Below are positions 8,130 through 17,529 of a stretch of DNA of 64,000 nucleotides, in pieces. Below the pieces are notes generated by a model. That model saw only the letters and a list, made by a program, of their open reading frames with translations. It was not told the DNA's origin and ran no database searches. The DNA is from Anaerospora hongkongensis. GTDB lineage: Bacteria > Bacillota > Negativicutes > Sporomusales > DSM-15969. Every line of letters starts with the position of its first letter. Position 1 is the stretch's first letter. The DNA lies in contig NZ_SLUI01000015.1 in assembly GCF_004339805.1 (NCBI RefSeq), positions 59,568-123,567 of the forward strand. Direction: 5' to 3'. Made by a program: the position numbers and the translations under genes.

Positions 8130-9788
8130 TTGGAAAAAGATAAGTTATTAATTATTCCTTTAGGTGGTTTGGGAGAAGTCGGAAAAAATATGACAGTATT
8201 TCAATATGGAGAGGATATTGTCATTCTTGATGCCGGTCTGGCATTCCCGGAAGATGATATGCTGGGAATTGATTTGGTTATCCCGGATATCACTTATTTA
8301 CAGGAGAATAAAGACAAAGTACGGGCAGTTGTATTGACTCATGGTCACGAAGACCATATCGGTGCTTTGTCTTATTTGCTAAAGCAAATTAATGTACCGG
8401 TTTATGGTACCCGTTTAGCCTTAGGACTGGTAGAAGGACGCTTGAAGGAAAACCGCGTTCCGGAGTATTCGCTGATTCCAGTCAAGCATGGTGACGAAAT
8501 CAAAGCCGGTGCTTTTACAGTCGGCTTTATCCGGGTAAGCCACTCTATTCCTGATGCCAGTGGCCTATATTTTAAGACACCGGTAGGCACTGTTGTGCAC
8601 ACAGGCGATTTTAAAATTGACCAAACACCGGTTGATGGAAAGGTAATGGATATTCATAAGTTTGCTGAACTGGGAGACCGGGGTGTACTGGCGCTGATGT
8701 CGGACAGCACAAATGCCGAACGTCCGGGTTATACCGAGTCGGAACGCACTGTGGGTGTTGCGCTGGATAACGCTTTCCGGGCGGCTAACGGCCGGGTTAT
8801 TTTAGCAACCTTTGCCTCAAATGTGTCCCGTATTCAACAAGCCGTTAATGCGGCCTGCAAATATGACCGCAAAGTTGCTGTGCTTGGCCGCAGCATGATT
8901 AATGTTGTGTCGATTGCGATCGAGCTTGGTTATTTGCAGGTGCCTGAAGGCGTGATCATTGATGTTGAAGAAATTAACCGCTATCGCGACAATCAAATGC
9001 TGATCCTGACAACAGGCAGCCAGGGAGAACCGATGGCTGGTTTAAGCCGTATGGCAACAAGCAATCATCGCAGTATCTCGATTATACCCGGCGATACTGT
9101 TATTATTTCAGCAACGCCGATTCCCGGCAATGAAAAGTCTGTGGGAAAAACCATCGACAGCCTCATGCGCCTGGGCGCTCATGTTGTATATGAAAGATCG
9201 GCAGGCATCCATGTTTCCGGTCATGCCAGCCAGGAAGAATTGAAACTGATTTTGAACCTGGTTCGTCCTAAGTATTTTATTCCGGTGCACGGCGAATACC
9301 GCATGCTGCGTCAGCATGGCCAGATTGCGGAGAACATGGGCGTTGCCAAGGATAATGTTTTGATTGGTGATAATGGACAGGTGTTTGAATTTACAAAAAC
9401 CAGCGGACGCAAAGCCGGTCGCGTAACTGCAGGTAAAGTATTTGTTGACGGACTGGGCGTCGGTGATGTAGGCAATATTGTTATTCGCGACCGTCAGCAG
9501 TTATCAAAAGAGGGCGTTTTAATTGTTGTTTTAACACTGGACAAGCAACGCTGCTCGGTACTTTCCGGCCCTGATTTGGTATCACGCGGCTTCGTCTATG
9601 TCAGAGATTCGGAAGCTTTAATGAGCGAAGCGCAAAACAGGGTAAAAGCGGTGCTGGATCGGTGCGAAGCAGGCAGCATCACCGAGTGGTCGGTAATTAA
9701 ATCCCAGGTGCGGGAAGCTCTTGGTAAGTTCTTGTATGAAAAGACGGGAAGGCGGCCGATGATACTCCCCATCATCATGGAAGTCTAG
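8130..9788 (+). CDS. rnj: Ribonuclease J
   Basis: Metallo-beta-lactamase/beta-CASP ribonuclease with endo- and 5'-3' exonuclease activity in mRNA decay and rRNA maturation. Metal site HGHEDHIGA near residue 75, GDFKID and SDSTNAERPGYT further on, and HVSGHAS before the C-terminal domain. I place the start at TTG 8130 (MEKDKLLIIPLGGLGEVGKN), which has GGAGG (8116-8120) at good spacing and gives 552 aa, the normal size. The frame stays open back to 7938, but those 64 codons match no RNase J and overlap the probable promoter. Whether it corresponds to J1 or J2 cannot be told here. A repeat element begins 5 bases after the stop. Confidence 0.95.
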   Translation: MEKDKLLIIPLGGLGEVGKNMTVFQYGEDIVILDAGLAFPEDDMLGIDLVIPDITYLQENKDKVRAVVLTHGHEDHIGALSYLLKQINVPVYGTRLALGLVEGRLKENRVPEYSLIPVKHGDEIKAGAFTVGFIRVSHSIPDASGLYFKTPVGTVVHTGDFKIDQTPVDGKVMDIHKFAELGDRGVLALMSDSTNAERPGYTESERTVGVALDNAFRAANGRVILATFASNVSRIQQAVNAACKYDRKVAVLGRSMINVVSIAIELGYLQVPEGVIIDVEEINRYRDNQMLILTTGSQGEPMAGLSRMATSNHRSISIIPGDTVIISATPIPGNEKSVGKTIDSLMRLGAHVVYERSAGIHVSGHASQEELKLILNLVRPKYFIPVHGEYRMLRQHGQIAENMGVAKDNVLIGDNGQVFEFTKTSGRKAGRVTAGKVFVDGLGVGDVGNIVIRDRQQLSKEGVLIVVLTLDKQRCSVLSGPDLVSRGFVYVRDSEALMSEAQNRVKAVLDRCEAGSITEWSVIKSQVREALGKFLYEKTGRRPMILPIIMEV

Positions 9789-9793
9789 CAGGA

Positions 9794-9996
9794 CGGCCGC
9801 CGATAAGGCACCATCTGCGTTGTTGCGGCCTGCGGAGCGAGCTTGCCGTACCGCCGCTGTACTGTCTTCACTCGCTTCCTCGGCCGCGTCTAGCATCTGG
9901 AGCCTTCTCGACGGCTTGAGCTTGTCGGCAGAGGGAGACGAAGAACGCGGCTTGCTGCAAAGCTGGTGGTGCATGGCTCCCCTGCGGGGGTGCTCA
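9794..9996 (+). repeat. Interspersed structured repeat, copy 2
   Basis: About 203 bp starting 5 bases after the rnj stop, same orientation relative to the upstream gene as copy 1 (4990-5254). The 29-nt loop (9842-9870) is identical to that of copy 1. The distal stem is different in sequence but still pairs: GCGGCC (9825-9830) with GGCCGC (9882-9887) and AGCGAG (9836-9841) with CTCGCT (9871-9876), with an imperfect middle. The right block shares TTCTCGACGGC and ends in the same CCCCTGCGGGG mini-hairpin. Open frames here are by-products of the repeat. Confidence 0.85.
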
Positions 9997-10103
9997 GCGA
10001 GACCGGGTATTGGCTTTACTAGTGCGGTGACGTGGCAATCTCATCATTTATTTTTGCAGCTTATCAGCTTTTAGCGGGTAGATTGAACTAAGTTACGCAG
10101 TAG

Positions 10104-10131
10104 ACCAGGGTTCTTTAATACCCTGGTTTTT
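10104..10131 (+). terminator. Intrinsic terminator downstream of rnj and repeat copy 2
   Basis: Stem ACCAGGGT / ACCCTGGT with 8-base loop and TTTTT tail. The stretch 9997-10103 before it holds nothing I can identify. Confidence 0.85.
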
Positions 10132-10202
10132 CTATATCCGGCAGGCAGGAAAGAACCCTGTCCCTTGGCGAATACTATAGATATGTAAGGAGGGGTTGAC
10201 TG

Positions 10203-10511
10203 TTGTTCTCCCATGAGTCCGATATATTGCGCAAGCTTCGTTTAATAGAGTGGCTGAAAGCGGAATTGGTTACCAATGTGGGTCAGGTATACCAGGCGAT
10301 TGCCAGGAATAGTGAGCAGGCAATTGGTGAAGCTTTGGCGGCGGTAGTCGTATCCTGTTATGTACTAGGCAAACGAATGGGCATCGATTTTACCGCTCTC
10401 GATCAGGCAGTTGCCCAAAAGGTTACCCACCATATCAAACAAGAACAGGAAGCGGAAAAGTGGTTTGGCGACTATAGTGAGCTACAACGACACTTCCGCC
10501 GGAAAGGGTGA
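10203..10511 (+). CDS. MazG-like family protein
   Basis: A 102-aa, all-helical protein (IEWLKAELVTNVGQVYQAI ... KVTHHIKQEQEAEKWFGD) that resembles the small MazG-like proteins found in Firmicutes next to DUF2232 and gdpP genes. True MazG proteins hydrolyse nucleoside triphosphates; whether this short version is catalytic is unknown. TTG start at 10203 with AAGGAGGGG (10187-10195) just upstream. It is followed after 4 bases by the DUF2232 gene, so it heads a run of closely spaced genes through rplI. Confidence 0.75.
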   Translation: MFSHESDILRKLRLIEWLKAELVTNVGQVYQAIARNSEQAIGEALAAVVVSCYVLGKRMGIDFTALDQAVAQKVTHHIKQEQEAEKWFGDYSELQRHFRRKG

Positions 10512-10515
10512 ATTC

Positions 10516-11481
10516 ATGCAGCGTCAAACGCAGATAAAACCAATGGTAGAAGCGGGCATTTTAGCCTCTATTGCCATTATGTTTGCTTTTATGAGTGCCT
10601 ATCTTCCCGTTATCGGGGCGTTTATTCATTTGGTTTGGCCTGTGCCAATCATATTGCTGGGAGTGCGTCATGGGGTTAAATGGAGCACGCTGGCTACGAT
10701 CGTTGCAGGAATTTTAATTGCCATACTGCTGCATCCTCTGCATGCCGTGTCGGTTGTCATTGGTTTTGGCCTTACCGGCATTGTGCTTGGCCATGGGCTT
10801 AGGGAAAAATTTGCGCCGGCAAAAACCTTGCTATGGGGGTCGGCTGCCTCGCTCATATCTTCTGCGGCAGTTGTGGCCATCAGCATGGTAGTCATGGGAG
10901 CTAATCCGTTCAACATTCAGCAGGAGGCAATGACCAAGGCGCTGGAGCAGGCAATTGACTTTTATCGCCAAATGGGCATGAAAGAAGAAGATCTGCAGCA
11001 GATGACGACAACGATGGGTTCCGTAATGGAGCTGCTGAAGATTATTTTACCGGCAGGTTTTGCTTTGGCCGCTGTAGTAACAGCTTACCTCAATTTTGCA
11101 GTTGCAAAAATTGTCCTTAAGAAGCTGGGCTATTTTGTGGAGCCTTTCCCGCCATTTAAAGATTGGCAAATGCCGAAAATTGCTCTTTATGCATTTGTTG
11201 TGGCTGTGCTTTGCATGTATTGGGGGCATTCACGCGAGATTACCTGGCTGTACACAGTTGGTGTCAATGTACAGATGATATCCATGATTTTCCTAATCGT
11301 ACAAGGATTGGCGTTATTTTACTACCTTGCCGATAAATACAAATTGTCAAGGCTGATTCGGGGTATTATACTGTTCTTAGTATTTACTAATGGTATTATC
11401 CTGCAAGCCATTATATTTGCCGGTGTTTTTGATATGGCGATGAATTACCGCCAATTGCGCAGTCGGAACATGTCCGATTAG
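10516..11481 (+). CDS. DUF2232 (YybS-family) membrane protein
   Basis: Integral membrane protein of 321 aa with about eight hydrophobic segments, resembling B. subtilis YybS, whose gene also sits beside gdpP and rplI. Function is unknown; the fold resembles substrate-binding components of ECF-type importers, which is only suggestive. The ATG at 10516 (MQRQTQIKPMVEAG) is used because the upstream in-frame ATG at 10411 overlaps the MazG-like gene. A hydrophilic stretch around residues 135-165 separates two membrane halves. Eleven bases separate it from gdpP. Confidence 0.85.
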   Translation: MQRQTQIKPMVEAGILASIAIMFAFMSAYLPVIGAFIHLVWPVPIILLGVRHGVKWSTLATIVAGILIAILLHPLHAVSVVIGFGLTGIVLGHGLREKFAPAKTLLWGSAASLISSAAVVAISMVVMGANPFNIQQEAMTKALEQAIDFYRQMGMKEEDLQQMTTTMGSVMELLKIILPAGFALAAVVTAYLNFAVAKIVLKKLGYFVEPFPPFKDWQMPKIALYAFVVAVLCMYWGHSREITWLYTVGVNVQMISMIFLIVQGLALFYYLADKYKLSRLIRGIILFLVFTNGIILQAIIFAGVFDMAMNYRQLRSRNMSD

Positions 11482-11492
11482 GGGGTATCACT

Positions 11493-13511
11493 ATGCCGCA
11501 AGGTCCTTCCTTCTGGTTTGATACGCGAATTTATCTTGCTGTTGTTGCAGCCTTATTAGTGGTTATCGCGTTTTATAACCACTATGTGGCGTTATTAGGA
11601 ATTGTTTTGCTGTATACTCTTTATTTATATGGCCGGGACCGTCACCGGGAACGGCGAAAAGCATTGTCCCAATATATTGAATCAATGGCGAATACCATTG
11701 ATCAGGCATCAACATATGCTCTGCAAAACCTCCCTTTAGCAATTGCCATCATTGATGAGCAGGGGCAGCTCTATTGGTCAAACAGCGTGCTGGCCAAATG
11801 GTTTGGCGATGTTCATACAGGGCGATCCCTATATGATGTTCTGCCTTCACTGGAAGCCGAAAAAATCTGGGGAAAATACGGTATTGTTACGGAGCGAAGC
11901 GGCTTAAAACACTATCAAATCATTCATAAGCCGCTTGAAGCGGAAGCAACAGGCTGTCAGGATTTTTTGATTCTGTACATCAACGATATTACCCGCACTG
12001 AGACGATTAAAGCCGAATGCCAGGGCGCCATGCCGGCATTTGCCTACATTCAAATTGACAATTATGACGACGTACTAAAAGGTCTTACCGATACGCAGCG
12101 TACCGCCATTCTGGCGGAAGTGAACCGTCAACTGGTGGATTTATTTGCGGGACTGGCTGGTTTTGTCAGACAATTTGGTGAAGACACGTACGTCGGCATT
12201 ATCAGCAGACAGGCATTAATCAAACTCATGGATAGCCGTTTTGAAATTCTTGATAAAATACGGGCGATTCACGGCGGCAATAAGATCCCGGTTACGCTAA
12301 GTCTGGGAGTTGCTGCCGATGAACCGACAATTGCCACATTGACCCAGCGGGCCCAAGCCGGGTTGGATCTTGCGCTTGGCCGTGGTGGAGACCAGGCTGC
12401 CGTTCATGTGGACGGTAAAATGCAGTTTTATGGCGGAAAAGCAAAGGCAGTGGAAAAAAATACCCGCGTTAAGGCCCGGATTGTTTCACAGGCTATCCGT
12501 GAACTGGTGGAAGATAGTGAGCTCGTGCTGGTAATGGGCCACGGAGGCGAAGACTTTGACAGTCTGGGTGCGGCCTTAGGCGTAGCTAAAATGGCGCGTC
12601 ATGACGGCAGGCGCATTCATGTGGTAGTAAGCCAACCGGGAGTGGCAGTCAATAAATTACAAGAACTGCTGCCCGATTATGAAGGGTATGAACATGTTTT
12701 TATTACACCTTCCCAGGCTGCCGCACTTGTCGATGAGCGGACACTGCTTTTTATCGTAGACACGCACCGGCCGGAAATGACTGCGGCACCGGAGCTGTTG
12801 GAGCATACGGAGCGGACTGTCGTGATTGACCACCACCGCCGTTCAGAAGTCTTTATTACCAATCCCCTGCTGGTCTATCTGGAGCCGTCGGCTTCATCAA
12901 CCAGCGAGTTAGTTACAGAGCTTATACAGTACTATGATGATAATATTGACCTTACCCGGCTGGAGGCTTCAGCCTTATATGCCGGTATTGTAGTAGATAC
13001 AAAAAACTTCGCCGTTCAAACAGGTGTCCGTACATTTGAAGCAGCTTCCTATCTCCGGCGGGCCGGTGCAGATCCCACCCTGGTACGGCATTTGTTCCGC
13101 GTAGACTTCGATACGCTGCGGGCCAGGGCAGAAATTTTAAGCAATACCGAAATGCTGCCTGGCGGTGTGGTATTGGCCTTGTGTCCGGCAGAAGCGAAAA
13201 ACGCGCAGATCGTGGCCGCTCAGGCGGCAGATATGCTGCTGACAATTGAAGGAGCCCGTGTCAGCTTTGTTCTCTTTCCTCTGGAGGAAAGTGGCGTGGG
13301 AGTCAGTGCCCGATCACAGGGAGATATCAATGTTCAGGTGATTATGGAGCAAATGGGGGGCGGCGGCCACCAGACAGTAGCTGGTGCTCAATTAAAAAAT
13401 ATCAGTTTTGCCGAAGCAAGAGACCAAGTTATAGAACTGATTAACAACTATATACAGGAGAGTGATATGCATGAAAGTAATTCTGCAGCAAGAGGTAAAA
13501 AAATTAGGTAA
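11493..13511 (+). CDS. gdpP: c-di-AMP phosphodiesterase, GdpP/DhhP family
   Basis: Membrane-anchored enzyme that degrades cyclic di-AMP. Order: two N-terminal membrane helices (about residues 10-45), a PAS-like domain (about 70-170), a degenerate GGDEF domain (about 180-305), then DHH (VMGHGGEDFDSLGAALG near 347; DHH at 446-448) and DHHA1 with the GGGGHQTVAGA motif near the C-terminus. 672 aa, as in B. subtilis GdpP. ATG at 11493 after AGGGGGTATC. The last 41 bases overlap the start of rplI, so the two are translated from one message. Confidence 0.95.
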   Translation: MPQGPSFWFDTRIYLAVVAALLVVIAFYNHYVALLGIVLLYTLYLYGRDRHRERRKALSQYIESMANTIDQASTYALQNLPLAIAIIDEQGQLYWSNSVLAKWFGDVHTGRSLYDVLPSLEAEKIWGKYGIVTERSGLKHYQIIHKPLEAEATGCQDFLILYINDITRTETIKAECQGAMPAFAYIQIDNYDDVLKGLTDTQRTAILAEVNRQLVDLFAGLAGFVRQFGEDTYVGIISRQALIKLMDSRFEILDKIRAIHGGNKIPVTLSLGVAADEPTIATLTQRAQAGLDLALGRGGDQAAVHVDGKMQFYGGKAKAVEKNTRVKARIVSQAIRELVEDSELVLVMGHGGEDFDSLGAALGVAKMARHDGRRIHVVVSQPGVAVNKLQELLPDYEGYEHVFITPSQAAALVDERTLLFIVDTHRPEMTAAPELLEHTERTVVIDHHRRSEVFITNPLLVYLEPSASSTSELVTELIQYYDDNIDLTRLEASALYAGIVVDTKNFAVQTGVRTFEAASYLRRAGADPTLVRHLFRVDFDTLRARAEILSNTEMLPGGVVLALCPAEAKNAQIVAAQAADMLLTIEGARVSFVLFPLEESGVGVSARSQGDINVQVIMEQMGGGGHQTVAGAQLKNISFAEARDQVIELINNYIQESDMHESNSAARGKKIR

Positions 13512-13917
13512 AAAAGGTGATATTTTAGAAGTTTCCGAGGGCTACGGCCGCAACTATCTGCTACCCCAGAAACTGGCAATTGAAGCTACGGCCGCTAATG
13601 TTAACGCAATTAGCCAGCAGAAAGCAGCTGAAGCGCATAAACAACAGCGAGCTAACGATGAAGCGCATGTATTAGCCAGCCAGCTGGCTAAAGTAGCGGT
13701 AAAGATCGCTGTTAAAACCGGCGAAGGCGGCAAAGTCTTTGGTTCTGTGACCGCCAAGGACATTAGTGAAGCATTGGAAAAACAATATGGTATTGAGATA
13801 GATAAACGTAAAATTGAACTTAAGGATGCAATTAAATCTGTTGGCAGTTATCCGGTTGTCATTCGCATCCATCCGGAAATCACAACCAAAATTGAAGTCC
13901 AGGTTGCAGGCAACTGA
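13471..13917 (+). CDS. rplI: 50S ribosomal protein L9
   Basis: Large-subunit protein bL9 with N- and C-terminal globular domains joined by a long helix (about residues 41-75). Begins MKVILQQEVKKLGKKGD, the standard L9 start, then GYGRNYLLPQ. The ATG at 13471 lies inside the end of gdpP and uses the CAGGAG at 13455-13460. 148 aa. The overlap couples its translation to gdpP, a conserved arrangement in Firmicutes. Confidence 0.97.
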   Translation: MKVILQQEVKKLGKKGDILEVSEGYGRNYLLPQKLAIEATAANVNAISQQKAAEAHKQQRANDEAHVLASQLAKVAVKIAVKTGEGGKVFGSVTAKDISEALEKQYGIEIDKRKIELKDAIKSVGSYPVVIRIHPEITTKIEVQVAGN

Positions 13918-13989
13918 TAAACAGCGGAAGCGATCATTGCTTTGTGCCACGCCTTCTATTTAATCGGCCTTATTAGAAAGGGTAATAAC

Positions 13990-15915
13990 ATGAAAGATTT
14001 CTTCAATAAACTTGTTCGACGCGAGACACGGGTAATGCGAGCGGCTGATGATGAATTAAAGCGTCAGGTCTCCGCCCTTTATGGACTTTATGCAGGGCTG
14101 ATTGGTGCCGAAAAAGTGGTACTGAAGGCAGGCAAGCTGGATGCTCTTGATCTTATGCGCTCTGAAGATGTGGCTGAGCGGGTTTTGGCACTGCAAAAGC
14201 TTGTTTTTGAAGACCCGACGGTTGATAAGGTGCCCACTGCTCAGGAAATTCCTGATCTCCTGGATGAAATTGAAGATGAGTTGGCAGACCTCATGGCCCG
14301 CCGGACAGTAGAAGACAAGATTGAAAAGAAAATTGCCGAAAAGATGGAAGAGCGCCATCAGGAATACATTAAAGAAATAAAAATGCAAGTCTTGAAGGAA
14401 GACAATAACGTTGAAAATCCACAGACACTGAAAAAGTATGCCATGCTGGAAATGCTTGAACAGAAGAAATTGACCAAATCGGCAATGGAACTGCTCAGGC
14501 CCGGTACCCTAAGTGAGATTGTCGGCCAGGAAAGGGCTGTTGAAGCGCTGAGAGCGAAGCTGGCTTCGCCTTATCCCCAGCATTTGATTCTTTATGGACC
14601 ACCGGGAATTGGTAAAACCACAGCGGCCCGATTGGTACTTGAGGAAGCTAAAAAGCTGAAGTTTACGCCATTTGCGCCGGAAGCGCCCTTTGTGGAGGCT
14701 GACGGAACAACACTGCGCTGGGATTCGCGGGACATGACCAATCCGTTGTTAGGCTCGGTACATGATCCAATTTATCAGGGGGCCCGCAAGGATTTGGCGG
14801 ATACCGGTATACCTGAGCCAAAACCAGGTCTGGTAACCGATGCCCATGGCGGAATTTTGTTCATTGATGAAATCGGTGAGATGGACCCTATGCTGCAGAA
14901 CAAGCTGCTGAAGGTTCTGGAAGACAAGCGGGTATCTTTTGACTCGGCCTATTATGATCCAGCTGATCCTAATGTACCGAAATATATCAAAAAGCTATTT
15001 GAAGAAGGTGCTCCAGCCGATTTTATTTTAATTGGTGCCACTACGCGTGATTCATCCGATATTAATCCGGCCGTCCGTTCCCGGTGTGCTGAGATCTACT
15101 TTGAGCCGCTTACGCCGAAGCATATTGAGGAGATTATCTTTAATGCGGCCCGTAAGCTGGAAGTCAGCGTTGAGCCTGATGTGCCCCGGTTGATCAGTGA
15201 TTACACGATCGAGGGCCGGAAAGCGATTAATATTTTGGCAGATGCTTATGGTATTGCCCTATACCGTGTCGGGGAAGAGGAAAAGGTTATTATTACTTGC
15301 GAGGATGTCTACCGGGTTGTACAGGTAAGCCGTCTGACGCCGTTTGTGAGTCATAAAGCTTCCGCAAAACCGGAAGTAGGCCGGGTGTTTGGCCTGGGGG
15401 TTTCCGGCTATTTGGGATCAGTGATTGAAATTGAAGCGGTAGCTTTCCCGGCTGGCGATAAAGGCAAAGGTTCGATGCGGTTTAATGATACCGCTGGATC
15501 AATGGCGAAAGACTCGGTATTCAATGCCGCTGCTGTTGTGAGAAAAATAACCGGTGAAGACCTGGCTAACTATGATATTCATGTCAATATTATTGGCGGT
15601 GGACGGATTGATGGCCCATCGGCAGGTACGGCTATCCTGACAGCGATTATTTCAGCAATAACCGGTAAACCGGTTCGTCAGGACGTCGCCGTAACCGGTG
15701 AAATTTCCATTCAGGGAAAAGTGAAAGCCGTAGGCGGTGTTTTTGAAAAAGCCTATGGAGCGAAACAGGCAGGAATAAAAACGATTATTATTCCCAAAGA
15801 GAATGATAAGGATATTCCCGCCGGTCACTTAGAACTGGAAATCTGCCCGTTAGAAAAGGTAGAAGATGCATTGGCTATTTTGTTCGGTGAAGAGCAACAG
15901 GAAGCCAGCGCGTAA
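13990..15915 (+). CDS. lonC: LonC-type Lon family protease
   Basis: AAA+ protease of the sporulation-associated Lon branch (LonC). It lacks the usual Lon N-terminal substrate domain and has instead a ~150-residue charged helical region. The AAA module follows (Walker A GPPGIGKTT at 203-211, Walker B ILFIDEIGEM), then the Lon protease domain with Ser544 in GPSAGT and Lys587 in GGVFEKAYGAK, 43 residues apart as in classical Lon. 641 aa with ATG 13990 after AGAAAGGG; an in-frame ATG at 13942 has no ribosome site. Placed between rplI and dnaB. Substrates unknown. Confidence 0.92.
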   Translation: MKDFFNKLVRRETRVMRAADDELKRQVSALYGLYAGLIGAEKVVLKAGKLDALDLMRSEDVAERVLALQKLVFEDPTVDKVPTAQEIPDLLDEIEDELADLMARRTVEDKIEKKIAEKMEERHQEYIKEIKMQVLKEDNNVENPQTLKKYAMLEMLEQKKLTKSAMELLRPGTLSEIVGQERAVEALRAKLASPYPQHLILYGPPGIGKTTAARLVLEEAKKLKFTPFAPEAPFVEADGTTLRWDSRDMTNPLLGSVHDPIYQGARKDLADTGIPEPKPGLVTDAHGGILFIDEIGEMDPMLQNKLLKVLEDKRVSFDSAYYDPADPNVPKYIKKLFEEGAPADFILIGATTRDSSDINPAVRSRCAEIYFEPLTPKHIEEIIFNAARKLEVSVEPDVPRLISDYTIEGRKAINILADAYGIALYRVGEEEKVIITCEDVYRVVQVSRLTPFVSHKASAKPEVGRVFGLGVSGYLGSVIEIEAVAFPAGDKGKGSMRFNDTAGSMAKDSVFNAAAVVRKITGEDLANYDIHVNIIGGGRIDGPSAGTAILTAIISAITGKPVRQDVAVTGEISIQGKVKAVGGVFEKAYGAKQAGIKTIIIPKENDKDIPAGHLELEICPLEKVEDALAILFGEEQQEASA

Positions 15916-15967
15916 GAGCAGCTGGCCGCAACAATAAATTAGTAACGTTATGAATGAAAACTTGGCT

Positions 15968-16008
15968 AAAAGGTTCAGCTGCAAAAGCAGATGAACCTTT
16001 TGCCTGTT
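15968..16008 (+). terminator. Intrinsic terminator after lonC
   Basis: Fifteen-base stem with one mismatch, from AAAAGGTTCA (15968) to TGAACCTTTT (ending 16001), 4-base loop. The tail (TTTTGCCTGTTT) is broken, so it may leak into dnaB, which starts 19 bases on. Confidence 0.7.
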
Positions 16009-16026
16009 TGATTGGGAGAGATAGTA

Positions 16027-17358
16027 GTGCTAGATCGTGTACCACCTCAAAGCGTAGAGGCTGAGCAATCCGTCCTCGGCGCTATGCTGATTGAAAAGGA
16101 AGCTATATCCAAAGTGGCGGAAATGCTTCAGGCCGGCGATTTTTATCGGGAGGCCCATCGTTTGGTATATGAAGCCATTCAGAGTCTGCATAACCGCAAT
16201 GAAGCAGTCGATATTATTACCGTTACCGAACAATTGCGCAAAGATGATAAATTAGAGGCTGCCGGTGGAATCGCCTATGTAACGTCCCTGGCCAATGCCA
16301 TGCCGACAGCAGCCAATGTCATGTATCATGCCCGGATTGTGGAAGAAAAGGCACTACTCAGGGGACTCATAACCACTGCCACTCACATAGCAGGTATGGG
16401 GTATGATGCCAATGAAGAGGTAGAGCAGATTCTTGACCAGGCGGAAAAAATGATGCTTGGTGTAGCCGGCCGTAAAGTCGGACAGGCATTCTCGCCGATT
16501 AAAGACGTTGTCAGCAAAGCAATGGAAAAAATTGAAATGCTATACCAGTCCAAAGGCGGTATTACTGGTGTACCAACGGGATTTAAGGACTTAGACCGTC
16601 TGACCTCCGGTCTGCAGCCGTCTGACCTTATCTTAGTTGCTGCCCGTCCCAGTATGGGGAAAACCGCTTTTACTTTGAATATTGCTTCCAATATTGCTTT
16701 ACGGGAGAAACAATCGGTTGCCTTCTTCTCCCTGGAGATGTCCAAAGAACAATTAGTACAGCGTATGATTTGTGCGGAAGCGGCTATTGATGCATCCCGT
16801 CTTAGAATCGGTGATTTGTCGGATGCTGACTGGCCTAAGCTGATTAATGCATGTACCCGTCTTTATGAAGCGCCGATTTTCATTGATGATACTGCCGGTA
16901 TTACCGTAGTGGAAATGCGGTCAAAGGCACGGCGCTTAAAAATTGAACATGATCTCAAGCTGATCATTATTGACTATTTGCAGCTGATGCAGGGCAGCGG
17001 CGGCAAAGGCGGCGAAAACCGGCAACAGGAGATTTCGGAGATCTCCCGGTCCTTAAAAGCACTGGCAAGGGAACTAAATGTGCCGATTATTGCGTTATCA
17101 CAGCTTAGCCGCAGCGTTGAGTCCCGGCAGGTAAAAAAACCAATGCTGAGTGACCTGCGCGAGTCCGGCTCCCTGGAGCAGGATGCTGACCTTGTTGCCT
17201 TTTTGTACCGCGAGGATTATTATGATCCAGACACAGACAAGAAAAATATTACCGAAATCATTATCGCCAAGCATCGTAATGGTCCGGTTGATTCGGTACA
17301 ATTATTCTTCCATAAGCAATTTACCAAGTTCAGTGACCTGTCTAAGATGCCTGGTTAA
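16027..17358 (+). CDS. dnaB: Replicative DNA helicase
   Basis: Hexameric 5'-3' helicase at the replication fork. N-terminal domain begins VPPQSVEAEQSVLGAM; the RecA-like domain carries Walker A ARPSMGKTAF, Walker B IIIDYLQLM and the downstream SQLSRSVE segment. I choose GTG 16027 (MLDRVPPQSV) because GGGAG (16014-16018) precedes it; TTG 16012 would be inside that ribosome site. 443 aa, normal. No intein or insertion is present. Confidence 0.97.
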   Translation: MLDRVPPQSVEAEQSVLGAMLIEKEAISKVAEMLQAGDFYREAHRLVYEAIQSLHNRNEAVDIITVTEQLRKDDKLEAAGGIAYVTSLANAMPTAANVMYHARIVEEKALLRGLITTATHIAGMGYDANEEVEQILDQAEKMMLGVAGRKVGQAFSPIKDVVSKAMEKIEMLYQSKGGITGVPTGFKDLDRLTSGLQPSDLILVAARPSMGKTAFTLNIASNIALREKQSVAFFSLEMSKEQLVQRMICAEAAIDASRLRIGDLSDADWPKLINACTRLYEAPIFIDDTAGITVVEMRSKARRLKIEHDLKLIIIDYLQLMQGSGGKGGENRQQEISEISRSLKALARELNVPIIALSQLSRSVESRQVKKPMLSDLRESGSLEQDADLVAFLYREDYYDPDTDKKNITEIIIAKHRNGPVDSVQLFFHKQFTKFSDLSKMPG

Positions 17359-17417
17359 ACTACTGTAGTTTTTTTATAATGATTTTTGGAGGCGGCCTTA
17401 TAGGCGGCCTTTTTTTT
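17357..17417 (+). terminator. Probable terminators after dnaB
   Basis: A short stem AAACTA / TAGTTT with loop CTG and a T-run overlaps the dnaB stop. Thirty bases later a GC-rich stretch (two AGGCGGCC copies) ends in eight T. Each is weak alone. Confidence 0.45.
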
Positions 17418-17529
17418 ATACGCGGACTAATCATGCTAGTAAAGTAAAATGTATCAGGCAACAGACACATCATAGAATGAACTGCATAGGTTGTTAGCAG
17501 AGACTTGTGAATAGAATGGAGTGTGAGGT

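Noticed and set aside
17388..17417. Strong stem-loop terminator in the AGGCGGCC pair after dnaB
   Set aside because: The two blocks are direct, not inverted, repeats and pair over only about four bases; kept only as part of a low-confidence terminator.
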